A stretch of DNA of 64,000 nt from Paracoccus subflavus (lineage in GTDB: Bacteria > Pseudomonadota > Alphaproteobacteria > Rhodobacterales > Rhodobacteraceae): the NCBI RefSeq assembly GCF_004310345.1, contig NZ_SISK01000001.1, forward strand, positions 372,001 to 436,000. Direction: 5' to 3'. A model generated the notes under the pieces. The model ran no database searches. It saw only the letters and a program-made list of their open reading frames with translations, and was not told the DNA's origin. The position numbers and the translations under genes were made by a program. Shown one piece after another: positions 17,895 to 26,757 of this stretch (its first letter is position 1; the number at the start of each line of letters is the position of its first letter).

Positions 17895-18704
17895 ATGTCT
17901 GAACCGACCCGCCGCCGGGGCCGTCCCCGCAGCGCCAAGGAATCACCAGGCACGGTGCAGGTTCTGGACCGGGCGCTTGACATGCTGGACCTGCTGGCCG
18001 CCCATCCCGGTCTTACCCTCAGCGAAGTGGCCGAGCGGATCGAGCAGTCGCCTTCGACCGTGCATCGGCTGCTGCATTCTCTGGCATCGCGCGGCATGGT
18101 GGAAAGCGATCCGGCCACGCAGGCCTGGAACATCGGACCCGCGACCTTTCGGCTGGGATCGGCATTCATGCGCCGGTCGGGCATCGTGGAACGCGCCCGC
18201 CCGATCCTGCGCGCGCTGATGGAACATACCGGGGAAACCGCGAACCTGGGCATCCTGAACGGCGACGCGGTGCTGTTCGTCAGCCAGGCCGAAACGCATG
18301 AAACGATCCGCGCCTTCTTCCCGCCCGGAACGCGGTCGCCGCTGCACGCCTCGGGCATCGGCAAGGCGCTGCTGGCCTTTGGCCGGCCCGAGGTTCTGCG
18401 CAGCTCTCTGGACGGTGCCGGCCTGACCCGGTTCACTGACAAGACGCTTGTCACAATCGAGGCCATTTCCGAAGACATGACCCGGATCCGCGCCCGCGGC
18501 TTTGCCTTCGACGATGAGGAACGGACACGGGGAATGCGCTGCATCGCCGCCCCGGTTTTTGACATGACGGGCGACGCCGTGGCCGGCGTCAGCGTCAGCG
18601 GTCCGTCCCATCGCATCGGCTATGAACACGTCAAGACGCTGGGCGCCGTGGTTGCGGCTGCAGCGGCGGAACTGTCGGCGGCGATGGGGGGTGGCGGAAA
18701 ATGA
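17895..18704 (+). CDS. bhcR: IclR-family regulator of the beta-hydroxyaspartate cycle
   Basis: This is a transcription factor of 269 residues: a basic N-terminus (RRRGRPRSAK), winged helix-turn-helix at about residues 20-80 (LSEVAERIEQSPSTVHRLL) and a C-terminal IclR effector domain at about 85-260. In P. denitrificans the homologue binds the bhc promoter and senses glyoxylate. It is divergent from bhcA with a 184-nt shared control region containing an IclR box. The ATG has an AAAAGGG ribosome-binding site 5 nt upstream. Confidence 0.92.
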   Translation: MSEPTRRRGRPRSAKESPGTVQVLDRALDMLDLLAAHPGLTLSEVAERIEQSPSTVHRLLHSLASRGMVESDPATQAWNIGPATFRLGSAFMRRSGIVERARPILRALMEHTGETANLGILNGDAVLFVSQAETHETIRAFFPPGTRSPLHASGIGKALLAFGRPEVLRSSLDGAGLTRFTDKTLVTIEAISEDMTRIRARGFAFDDEERTRGMRCIAAPVFDMTGDAVAGVSVSGPSHRIGYEHVKTLGAVVAAAAAELSAAMGGGGK

Positions 18705-18975
18705 AGCGCCATTCTCTGCGTGAGCAGATAGACGGTCCCGAAGAGTCTGGCCCGCCTCCGGGTTCTCTTGCACATGGTTGAACCTGCTCGAATTCTGCTT
18801 GGCGGGCTGTTCCCATCCATCACCAGCGGCACCTGCCCAACGACCTTGGTGACAAAGCGTGACCCGGCCCAGCACGACTGCTGCGGACAATTTTACATGA
18901 CCGGGTTCAAACCCCGTGTCTGACTGGAGCCTTATGGGAAAATCAGCGGCAATTACAAGGTCTTGCCACAAATAA

Positions 18976-19050
18976 TGGCTGGGGCGGTAGGATTCGAACC
19001 TACGGTACACGGTACCAAAAACCGATGCCTTACCACTTGGCCACGCCCCA
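18976..19050 (-). tRNA. tRNA-Gln (anticodon TTG)
   Basis: A 75-nt cloverleaf with encoded CCA. The acceptor stem TGGGGCG/CGCCCCA pairs fully, the T arm GTAGG-TTCGAAT-CCTAC is perfect, and the anticodon loop TTTTGGT places TTG at 34-36. The outer anticodon-stem pair (27-43) is T-T instead of a Watson-Crick pair. The identity agrees with other bacterial tRNA-Gln sequences. Confidence 0.95.
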
Positions 19051-19144
19051 ACTGTGTGGGGGTGAATAGCCAAGCGCGTGATGGGGTGCAAGCCGAAAAT
19101 ACGTGAAACTTGCGGGTGATCCGTTCCCGGATTATGGCCGTCCG

Positions 19145-20320
19145 ATGGAACAGGCGGACCTTGTCATATTGGGCGCGGGCGCGGCCGGGCTGTTTTGTGC
19201 CGGATCGGCCTGTCGGCAAGGGCGGCGCATTCTGGTGCTGGACCATGCCCGGAATCCGGCCGAGAAGATCCGCATCTCGGGCGGAGGACGGTGCAACTTT
19301 ACCAACCTTGCCACTGCGCCGGACCGGTTTCTGTCGCAGAACCCGCGCTTTGCCGCCAGTGCCCTGTCGCGCTATCGCCCCGAACAGTTTGTCCGCCTGA
19401 TCGAGGGCGCCGGAATCGCCTGGCATGAAAAGACGCAAGGTCAGCTTTTTTGCGATGGCAAGGCGACGCAGGTGACAGGGATGCTGCTGGACCGGATGAA
19501 AGGTGCCGAACTGCGGCTGGAGACCGCCCTGTGCCGGGTCAGCCACGACGGTACGGGCTTCGTGATCGAAACGGACAAGGGCCATATCGCCACCTCTCGG
19601 GTTGTGGTGGCGACGGGCGGCAAATCCATCCCCAAGATGGGCGCGACGGGCTTTGCCTATGACATCGCCCGGCAGTTCGGGCTGCGGATCGTGGATACCC
19701 GCGCGGGCCTTGTGCCGCTGACATTCGCGGAACAGGATCTGGCGCGGTGCCGTCCCTTGGCAGGCGTGGCGGTCGAGGCCGAGATCCGGCACAATGGCGG
19801 GCGCTTTCGCGATGCCCTGCTGTTCACCCATCGCGGCCTCAGCGGACCGGTGATCCTGCAGATCTCAAGCTATTGGCAGCCGGGCGAAAGCCTGGAAATC
19901 GACCTTGCTCCGGGTCATGACGTGGCCGCGGACCTCAAGGCCATGCGGGCGCAGGCGGGTCGCATGACGCCGGGTTCGGCCCTGGGACGCATCCTGCCCG
20001 CGCGCCTTGCCACGGCCATCTGCGCGGAAATGGGGCTGGCCGACGCGCGGCTGGCCGATCAGCCGAATGCGAGGCTGGACCAGGTGGGCGCACGGATCAA
20101 CCGCTGGCAGGTCCGGCCCGTGGGCACCGAAGGCTATCGCACCGCCGAGGTGACGATGGGCGGGGTGGACACTCGCGACCTGGATGCCCGTACCCTGCAA
20201 GCCCGGCGGGTGCCCGGCCTGTCTTTCATCGGCGAATGCGTGGACGTGACCGGCTGGCTGGGGGGCTATAATTTCCAATGGGCCTGGGCGTCCGCCGATG
20301 CGGCCGGCCGCGCGCCCTGA
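19145..20320 (+). CDS. HI0933/BaiN-RdsA type FAD-dependent oxidoreductase
   Basis: This is a cytosolic flavoprotein of 391 residues. The N-terminal dinucleotide-binding motif is VILGAGAAGL (residues 7-16), followed by the family hallmark ISGGGRCNFTN near 45-55 and, close to the C-terminus, FIGECVDVTGWLGGYNFQWA. The family includes the bile-acid reductase BaiN and E. coli YhiN (RdsA, implicated in rRNA dihydrouridine formation), so the substrate is uncertain. A start 14 codons upstream (19103) is possible; 19145 places the FAD motif correctly. The 3' end overlaps convergent kdsA by 55 nt. Confidence 0.85.
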   Translation: MEQADLVILGAGAAGLFCAGSACRQGRRILVLDHARNPAEKIRISGGGRCNFTNLATAPDRFLSQNPRFAASALSRYRPEQFVRLIEGAGIAWHEKTQGQLFCDGKATQVTGMLLDRMKGAELRLETALCRVSHDGTGFVIETDKGHIATSRVVVATGGKSIPKMGATGFAYDIARQFGLRIVDTRAGLVPLTFAEQDLARCRPLAGVAVEAEIRHNGGRFRDALLFTHRGLSGPVILQISSYWQPGESLEIDLAPGHDVAADLKAMRAQAGRMTPGSALGRILPARLATAICAEMGLADARLADQPNARLDQVGARINRWQVRPVGTEGYRTAEVTMGGVDTRDLDARTLQARRVPGLSFIGECVDVTGWLGGYNFQWAWASADAAGRAP

Positions 20321-21159
20321 CCCATGACGGGATCGGCCTTGGCCAGGCGGTCAAAGGCCATCAGCGACGACACCAGGGCCTCCATCCGGTCCAGCGGCAC
20401 CATGTTCGGTCCGTCCGAAGGGGCATTGTCCGGGTCTTCGTGGGTTTCGATAAACACCCCCGCAACCCCGATCGCCACCGCCGCGCGCGCCATCACGGGC
20501 GCGAATTCACGCTGCCCCCCCGATGATCCGCCCTGCCCGCCCGGCTGCTGCACCGAATGGGTGGCGTCCATGATCACCGGCCAGCCGGTGCGCGCCATGA
20601 TCGGCAGCGACCGCATGTCGGCAACCAGCGTGTTATAGCCGAAGCTGGCCCCGCGTTCGGTCAGCAGGATCCGGTCGTTGCCGGTCGAGACGACTTTTTC
20701 GGCGACATTCGGCATGTCCCAGGGCGCAAGGAACTGGCCCTTCTTGATGTTGACCACGGCGCCCGTGTGCCCTGCCGCCAGCAGCAGGTCGGTCTGGCGC
20801 GACAGGAACGCGGGGATCTGGATCACGTCCACCGCCTGCGCGGCCGTCTGCGCCTGCTGGGCATCATGAACGTCCGTCAGCACCGGACAGCCCAGCCGGT
20901 CGCGCACCGCGGACAAGATGGACAACCCCTCGTCCATGCCGACGCCGCGCCGGCCCGCCAACGAGGTGCGATTGGCCTTGTCGTAGCTGGCCTTGAAGAT
21001 AAAGCCCGCCCCTGCATTTTCGCAAAATCCGGCCATCCTCTCGGCGATCATCAGGGCATGGTCCAGGGTCTGCAACTGGCATGGCCCGGCGATCACCGTC
21101 AGCGGCAGGTCGTTGCCGCAGATCAGGGGGCCGATGGGGACATGCTTGGGCGGGGTCAT
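20266..21159 (-). CDS. kdsA: 3-deoxy-8-phosphooctulonate synthase
   Basis: It joins phosphoenolpyruvate and arabinose 5-phosphate to Kdo 8-phosphate, the first committed step to Kdo for lipopolysaccharide or capsule linkers. The 297-residue TIM barrel shows VIAGPCQLQ near residues 20-28, FKASYDKANRTS, and the C-terminal MDATHSVQQPGG. It starts with an ATGA overlap on the kpsE-like gene, so it is translated as part of a capsule-export operon rather than an LPS core cluster. A second kdsA elsewhere is possible. Confidence 0.95.
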   Translation of the reverse strand: MTPPKHVPIGPLICGNDLPLTVIAGPCQLQTLDHALMIAERMAGFCENAGAGFIFKASYDKANRTSLAGRRGVGMDEGLSILSAVRDRLGCPVLTDVHDAQQAQTAAQAVDVIQIPAFLSRQTDLLLAAGHTGAVVNIKKGQFLAPWDMPNVAEKVVSTGNDRILLTERGASFGYNTLVADMRSLPIMARTGWPVIMDATHSVQQPGGQGGSSGGQREFAPVMARAAVAIGVAGVFIETHEDPDNAPSDGPNMVPLDRMEALVSSLMAFDRLAKADPVMGQGARPAASADAQAHWKL

Positions 21160-22886
21160 GTGGATACCTGTTCGCGAAGGATCGAGGCTGTCAGCGACAG
21201 CATCAGGTAGATACCAGAAAAGATCAAAAAGGCCACCAGCGTGTTCTGGAACGCCTTGGGATAGGTTGCCTCGTCCGGGGATACGGGCGCCACGGACAGC
21301 GACAGGTAACGGACCTGTTTGTTGGCCTCGATCCGGGCGGCTTCCATCTGCGCCGCCGCCGTCGCCATCAGCCCCTGCCGCGTCGCCAGATCGCTTTCGG
21401 CGATGCGCAATTCGCCCGAGATCAGCGCCAGAGAACTGCGCGAATCGCTGCCCTGGGTCAACTGGGTCCGCGTCTGCGCGATCATGTCCTGGATCCGCGC
21501 GATATCGCCGCGCACCACGTTCACGCGGCTTTGCAAGGGCCGGGGATTGGTCAAAAGCTGGCCGAGTTCCAGCCGCCGGGTCGCAAGCTGGGTTTCCAGC
21601 GCGGCGACCTGGTTCATCACAACGGTGCTTTCGGCCACCGGGTCCAGAACACCCAGGGTCCGCTGCAAATCCTGCACCCGGCGCTGCGCGGCCAGAACCT
21701 TGGCCTCGGCGTCGCGATAGATGGCGATGGCCCCCTCCATCTGGTCGTCGCGCAGACGCGCGGTCATGCGGTCCACCTGTTCCTCGGCATAGGCGATCAG
21801 GGCCAGGGAAAATTCCTGGCTCTGCAGGGGATCGGGGGCGATCACCTCCATGTCGATCATCCCCTCGGTCGGGTCATAACCGATCTTCACCGAGTCCTTG
21901 TAGAGCGCAAAGGTTCGTTCGTTCGTTGCCTCGGGCGGCAGCCGCCGGATCGGATCGATCTTCTCCCCCTGAAAGGCCGCCCTGAATCCTTTGTCCGCGT
22001 CCAGCCGCAGCATGGCGTCGCGCGATGTCAGATAGCTTTGCACGGCTACGGAATCCGTATTGGTCGCCAGTTGCGACCCGCCCAGCAGACCGCCCAGACC
22101 GCTGGCCGTCGCCCCCCCCTGGGTTTCAGCCGACTGGATGCGGAACTGCGACACCGTGGCATAAAGCGGCGTGGCGATGCGGAAATAATACCACCCCGCC
22201 AGCGCCGTGGGCAAGACGACAAAGGCCAGCAGCCGCAGGCCCAGCATCACCATGCGCCGCCGGCGGCGCTGCGCGATGTCGCGCTGGACCCTGAAAATTT
22301 CGGCGGCGCGCTTTTCTTCGGTCAACGCCTCGCGCGAGGGCAGCGCAGGGGGCTGGGCCGCTGCAGGGGATGCGGTTTTCGGAACGGACGGCACGACCTG
22401 CTTGCGCGGCATCACGGCAGGGGCATTGGCCGCCGGGCGGACCTGCGCGCGGTCGCCTTCGCCGGACAGGACCTGACCAAGCGCGGCGCGCTGCAACGGG
22501 TCGATGCCGCGCTGGCGCAGCCGCAGAACCACCTCCTCGTCCGAGGCCGCCTCGATCTGGTGCAGCGCCGCGATCCGGCGGGCGATGCGAAACTGCCGGT
22601 CGGACAGATTCTCGCGGCGGATCGCGTCAAGCTGCGCGTCCAGGGTGTCGCCGACATCCGCGCGTTGCGTCGGCCGGATATCGGGCAAGCCGTCATCGAC
22701 GGGATCGGTCCGCATCAGTCTTTCGCGCCGATCGTCCGGGGGGGCGGTCTGCGGGCGCCCCGCACGCCCGACCTGCAGGTCCAAGGCGGCCTGCCCCTTG
22801 CTTGACGCGGCATCCGCCTCGGCGACGGGGCGCACCGATTCACTGACCGAAGCGTGATAGCGGCGGACCTTAGGCGGTGTAGTCAT
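21156..22886 (-). CDS. KpsE-like capsule polysaccharide export protein with long cytoplasmic N-terminal extension
   Basis: This is an inner-membrane polysaccharide co-polymerase that links the KpsMT exporter to the outer-membrane pore. The 576-residue chain has a Pro/Ala/Arg-rich N-terminal region of about 190 residues, a basic stretch RRRRRM, a first membrane helix near 205-230, a large periplasmic region with heptad-like helices (about 350-470) and a second helix at the C-terminus (AFLIFSGIYLMLSLTASIL). Known KpsE proteins are about 380 residues, so the N-terminal extension is extra. The ATG lies 17 nt inside the upstream kpsT-like gene. Confidence 0.85.
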   Translation of the reverse strand: MTTPPKVRRYHASVSESVRPVAEADAASSKGQAALDLQVGRAGRPQTAPPDDRRERLMRTDPVDDGLPDIRPTQRADVGDTLDAQLDAIRRENLSDRQFRIARRIAALHQIEAASDEEVVLRLRQRGIDPLQRAALGQVLSGEGDRAQVRPAANAPAVMPRKQVVPSVPKTASPAAAQPPALPSREALTEEKRAAEIFRVQRDIAQRRRRRMVMLGLRLLAFVVLPTALAGWYYFRIATPLYATVSQFRIQSAETQGGATASGLGGLLGGSQLATNTDSVAVQSYLTSRDAMLRLDADKGFRAAFQGEKIDPIRRLPPEATNERTFALYKDSVKIGYDPTEGMIDMEVIAPDPLQSQEFSLALIAYAEEQVDRMTARLRDDQMEGAIAIYRDAEAKVLAAQRRVQDLQRTLGVLDPVAESTVVMNQVAALETQLATRRLELGQLLTNPRPLQSRVNVVRGDIARIQDMIAQTRTQLTQGSDSRSSLALISGELRIAESDLATRQGLMATAAAQMEAARIEANKQVRYLSLSVAPVSPDEATYPKAFQNTLVAFLIFSGIYLMLSLTASILREQVST

Positions 22887-23523
22887 AATACTGCTTGGCC
22901 TCGGCAAGGGATTCGAAGGAATACAGCCGCCCGTCCCGCAGGATCGCGGCCGAGCGGCAGAATTTTTCGATCGTGGCGGGCTGATGGGACACGATCACGA
23001 CCGTCGCCGTTCGCAGCCGGTCGTAAAGCACGGCCCCCGCCCGCCGGTTGAATTCTACATCGGTCGTCTGGGGCATTCCCTCGTCGATCAGGTAGATGTC
23101 GAATTCCAGCGCCAGTAGCAGCGAAAAGGTAAACCTCTGTCGCATCCCCGCCGAATAGGTCCCCACGGGCATGTCGAAATATTCGTGAATATCGGTCAGC
23201 CACCGCGCGAAGGCCGAGACATAATCGGCATCCAGGCCATAGATCCGCGCGATATACCGGGCATTCTCGTTGGCCGAATGCTTTGCAACGATGCCGCCCA
23301 CAAACCCCAATGGAAACGATATGCGGCATCCGCGCCGGATCGTTCCTTCGTCCGGCTTCTCCAGCCCGCACATCATGTTGACCAGCGTCGTCTTGCCGGT
23401 GCCGTTCGGTGCCAGGATGCCCAGCGAATGGCCAGGCTCGACCCGGAAGGACGCCTGGTCCAGGATCACCTTGCGCCGGGTCCCGGTCCAGAACGACTTG
23501 GAGACGTTGTCGAATTCCAGCAT
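22870..23523 (-). CDS. KpsT-like capsule polysaccharide ABC exporter ATP-binding protein
   Basis: This is the ATPase for capsule polysaccharide export, 217 residues, cytoplasmic face. Walker A is GILAPNGTGKTT near residues 34-45, the signature is YSAGMRQR (the Kps-type variant of LSGGQ) and Walker B is IYLIDEGM. It overlaps kpsE by 17 nt. The partner permease KpsM is not beside it: the next gene upstream is on the other strand, so kpsM must lie elsewhere. Confidence 0.88.
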   Translation of the reverse strand: MLEFDNVSKSFWTGTRRKVILDQASFRVEPGHSLGILAPNGTGKTTLVNMMCGLEKPDEGTIRRGCRISFPLGFVGGIVAKHSANENARYIARIYGLDADYVSAFARWLTDIHEYFDMPVGTYSAGMRQRFTFSLLLALEFDIYLIDEGMPQTTDVEFNRRAGAVLYDRLRTATVVIVSHQPATIEKFCRSAAILRDGRLYSFESLAEAKQYYDYTA

Positions 23524-23678
23524 CGCGATCCCTGCCGCGGCGCGGCCCCCGGCCTGGGCTGACAGGCATTTACAACCTTAGGATGCGTTTTGCGCGCTGT
23601 CCAGTTGTCTTGGTTGATGCCCGGCCTTCTTCCCCGTGTCATCTTTCAAAAGTGCTGCATTTTCACTATCTGTTCTTC

Positions 23679-24266
23679 ATGCAGACGCTGAAAGATGCCA
23701 TCCGCCAATGCCGCATCTGCGCCCCGCGCTTTGCGGCCACCGCCACCGCCCACGAACCGCACCCGATGGTCTGGTTCCGGTCCGCCGCACCCATCCTTGT
23801 AGCCAGCCAGGCTCCGGGCATGAGAGTGCAGCACAGCGGCATCCCCTTTGCCGATCGGTCGGGCGACCGGCTGCGGGACTGGATGGGCATGGACAAGGCC
23901 ACCTTCTATGATCGCGATCGCCTGTCCATCGTTCCGATGGCCTTCTGCTTTCCCGGATATGACCGGAACGGATCGGACCTGCCGCCGCCGTCCGTCTGCG
24001 CGGCCACCTGGCGCGAACGCGTCATGGCACCGCTCTGCCCCCGGCTGACCCTGGTTGTTGGCGGTCATGCGATCCGCTGGCATCTGGGCCTGCGCGATGT
24101 GACCAGGACGGTCGCATCCTGGCGCGATCACGCGCCGTCGGTCTTTCCCCTGCCACATCCGTCCTGGCGGAATACGGCTTGGCTGCGCCGCAATCCGTGG
24201 TTCGAAACCGACCTGCTGCCGGATCTGCGCAGCGCCATCGCGGCCGCCCTGGCCGATGCCATCTGA
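23679..24266 (+). CDS. Uracil-DNA glycosylase superfamily protein
   Basis: This 195-residue protein resembles short UDG-fold proteins common in Proteobacteria. It opens with a two-cysteine motif (CRICAPRF), has motif 1 as [13 protein letters not shown] near residues 42-54 and motif 2 as PLPHPSWRN near 155-163. In proven UDG families motif 1 carries an acidic or polar catalytic residue after the first Gly (GEAPG, GQDPY); here it is SQAPG, so glycosylase activity is not assured. The open frame continues upstream, but the ATG at 23679 matches the family N-terminus. Confidence 0.75.
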   Translation: MQTLKDAIRQCRICAPRFAATATAHEPHPMVWFRSAAPILVASQAPGMRVQHSGIPFADRSGDRLRDWMGMDKATFYDRDRLSIVPMAFCFPGYDRNGSDLPPPSVCAATWRERVMAPLCPRLTLVVGGHAIRWHLGLRDVTRTVASWRDHAPSVFPLPHPSWRNTAWLRRNPWFETDLLPDLRSAIAAALADAI

Positions 24267-24313
24267 CCTTTGATCCGATTGACAGACTGCGCAAATCCGG
24301 CCATCCCAACGCG

Positions 24314-25984
24314 ATGACCACTGATATCCAGATCGCCCGCACCGCCCGCAAGTTGCCCATCGTCGATATCGCGGCCCGCCTGGGACTGGGCGAAGGCGAC
24401 ATCCTGCGATACGGGGCCGACAAGGCCAAGATCGCTCATCACGCGCTGAACGGGCTGACGGACCGCCCGCGCGGCCATCTGGTTCTGGTCACGGCCATCA
24501 ACCCCACCCCCGCGGGCGAGGGAAAGACCACGACCACCGTCGGTCTTGGCGATGCGCTGAACCGCATCGGCAAGCGCACCACCATCTGCATCCGCGAGGC
24601 CAGCCTGGGGCCGAATTTCGGAATGAAGGGCGGCGCGGCGGGGGGCGGCCATGCCCAGATCGTTCCGATGGAGGAGATGAACCTTCACTTCACCGGCGAC
24701 TTTCACGCCATCACCGCCGCCCACAACCTGCTGGCGGCCATGATCGACAACCATATTTACTGGGGCAACGATCTGGATATCGACACCCGCCGGATCACAT
24801 GGCGGCGCGTTATGGACATGAACGACCGCGCCCTGCGTGACATCGTGGTGGGGCTGGGCGGCGTGTCCAACGGGTTCTCGCGGCAGACCGGGTTCGATAT
24901 CACCGTCGCCTCCGAGGTCATGGCGATCCTCTGCCTTGCGCATGATCTGGACGACCTTCACGCGCGTTTGGGCCGGATCGTCGTGGCCTATACCCGCGAC
25001 CGCCGCCCGGTCACGGCCCGCGACCTGCGGGCCGACGGGGCAATGACGGTGCTGCTGCGCGACGCCCTGCAACCGAACCTGGTGCAGACGCTGGAAAACA
25101 ACCCCGCCCTGGTCCATGGCGGTCCCTTCGCCAATATCGCCCATGGCTGCAACAGCGTGATCGCCACGGATACGGCGCTGCGCTTGTCCGACTATGTCGT
25201 GACCGAAGCGGGTTTCGGCGCCGATCTGGGGGCGGAAAAGTTCCTCGACATCAAATGCCGGCTGGCCGGGCTGGCACCCGCCGCCGCCGTCCTTGTGGCC
25301 ACCGTCCGTGCGCTCAAGATGAACGGCGGCGTCGCGCGCGAGGATCTGGGGACAGAGAATGTGGCGGCTGTCGTCAGGGGCTGCGCCAATCTGGGCCGCC
25401 ATCTGGAAAACCTGCGCGGCTTCGGTCTGCCCGTGACGGTCGCCCTGAACCATTTCTTGGGCGACAGCGCGGCCGAAATCGCGGCCGTGCAGGATTACTG
25501 CGCCCGTCATGGCAGCACCGCGATCCTTTGTCAGCACTGGGCCAGGGGCGGAGCGGGGGCTGAAGAATTGGCCCGTCGCGTCGTGGACATGGTGGAAGGC
25601 GGCGGTGCCGATTTCCGCACGCTTTACCCGGATTCCATGTCCCTGTGGCAAAAGATCGAAACGATCTGCACCCGCATCTATCGTGCCGCCCATGTCGAGG
25701 CCCTGTCCGGCGTGCGCGCCCAGCTTGATCTGTGGGAGGAAGGGGGCCACGGCCATCTGCCCGTCTGCATCGCAAAGACGCAGTATTCTTTTTCGACCGA
25801 TCCCGACTTGCGCGGCGCGCCCGAAGGCCATGTCATTCCGGTCAGGGAAGTGCGGCTGAATGCAGGCGCCGGGTTCGTTGTCGCGATCTGCGGCGAGATC
25901 ATGACAATGCCGGGCCTGCCCCGCCATCCCGCCGCCGAAACCATCGGCCTGAACGACATGGGCCAGATCGAAGGGCTTTTCTAG
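24314..25984 (+). CDS. fhs: Formate--tetrahydrofolate ligase
   Basis: It forms 10-formyl-THF from formate, THF and ATP, feeding purine and one-carbon metabolism. The product is 556 residues, the family's standard size. The nucleotide loop [11 protein letters not shown] lies near residues 65-75, [19 protein letters not shown] follows, and the C-terminal INDM-like region ([11 protein letters not shown]) is intact. The open frame extends to 24179 but the ATG at 24314 is the normal start. Its stop codon sits in a CTAG shared with the stop of the convergent gene. Confidence 0.96.
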   Translation: MTTDIQIARTARKLPIVDIAARLGLGEGDILRYGADKAKIAHHALNGLTDRPRGHLVLVTAINPTPAGEGKTTTTVGLGDALNRIGKRTTICIREASLGPNFGMKGGAAGGGHAQIVPMEEMNLHFTGDFHAITAAHNLLAAMIDNHIYWGNDLDIDTRRITWRRVMDMNDRALRDIVVGLGGVSNGFSRQTGFDITVASEVMAILCLAHDLDDLHARLGRIVVAYTRDRRPVTARDLRADGAMTVLLRDALQPNLVQTLENNPALVHGGPFANIAHGCNSVIATDTALRLSDYVVTEAGFGADLGAEKFLDIKCRLAGLAPAAAVLVATVRALKMNGGVAREDLGTENVAAVVRGCANLGRHLENLRGFGLPVTVALNHFLGDSAAEIAAVQDYCARHGSTAILCQHWARGGAGAEELARRVVDMVEGGGADFRTLYPDSMSLWQKIETICTRIYRAAHVEALSGVRAQLDLWEEGGHGHLPVCIAKTQYSFSTDPDLRGAPEGHVIPVREVRLNAGAGFVVAICGEIMTMPGLPRHPAAETIGLNDMGQIEGLF

Positions 25985-26757
25985 GCGGCCATCGACAACC
26001 CCGGCCGGGGACTGCTCCAGCGTCGATAAATCGCCGCATGCAGGGCCAGCAGGACGGCAAGCGTGGGCCGCAGGGCCAGCCCGGTTCCCTCGGCCGTTCC
26101 GAACCCCATCCGCATGGGAAAGGAACCGTCCGGCCGCTGGCTGGCGATCACATCGGCCAGCATGGCGGACGCGTCATGGTCGGGGTCGATAAGGTACAGA
26201 CAGAACACCATTTGCGCCAGCGGCATCAGCCGCCCTCTGCGTTCGGCCCAGTCGGCAAAGCGCAGGCAATTGGCAAAAGCATCGCCATAGGTTCTGGCGC
26301 GGGCGAAGCGCGGCCGTTCGGCGCCAAATCGGTAACACAGCGCCAAGACGCGCGCATAGGTGTCAACCGACTGGTCCGTCAGCCTTTCATCGGGAACGGG
26401 CTGGCGCAGCAACGCCTCGGCCTCGGCCAGAAGCGCGGGGTCCGACGGACCGGACCGCATCATCCGTTCCGGCAGGCCGCCCGGTTCCAGACCGGACGAC
26501 CGGCTGGCCAAGAGCCATTCCGGCGAAGGCCCTGGGCCAGCCCCCAGCCGATTGCGCAAAAAGACCTGCAACGGCGCCTCGGTTCCCCGAAAGCCGCCGC
26601 AAACCTGCGCCGTCAGGGCGATTTCCGCCACCGCGGCGTCTGCAGCATCATCCAGACCGGATGTCGGGTCCAGAAGATTGATCTGCTGGCGCACCCAGTT
26701 CTGGCTGCGTGCCGCGATCAGGGTCAGCAACTGGGTATAGGCAGGGCTGTCAGACAT
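25981..26757 (-). CDS. Conserved-looking protein of unknown function, helical repeat fold suspected
   Basis: I do not recognise this 258-residue protein. It has no signal peptide or membrane segment and is predicted mainly helical. A segment near residues 212-225 ([17 protein letters not shown]) resembles the QxxDGSW repeats of terpene-cyclase/prenyltransferase-type alpha-alpha barrels, and an earlier part ([10 protein letters not shown]) could be a degenerate copy. Codon use fits its neighbours. The start has a GGGAG ribosome-binding site. It stands alone between convergent fhs and a 357-nt gap before pyrH, so context gives no clue. Confidence 0.7.
   Translation of the reverse strand: MSDSPAYTQLLTLIAARSQNWVRQQINLLDPTSGLDDAADAAVAEIALTAQVCGGFRGTEAPLQVFLRNRLGAGPGPSPEWLLASRSSGLEPGGLPERMMRSGPSDPALLAEAEALLRQPVPDERLTDQSVDTYARVLALCYRFGAERPRFARARTYGDAFANCLRFADWAERRGRLMPLAQMVFCLYLIDPDHDASAMLADVIASQRPDGSFPMRMGFGTAEGTGLALRPTLAVLLALHAAIYRRWSSPRPGLSMAA

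Noticed and set aside
17943-19091. 382-codon minus-strand open frame across bhcR and tRNA-Gln
   Set aside because: It runs through a tRNA gene and antisense to bhcR; no coding features.
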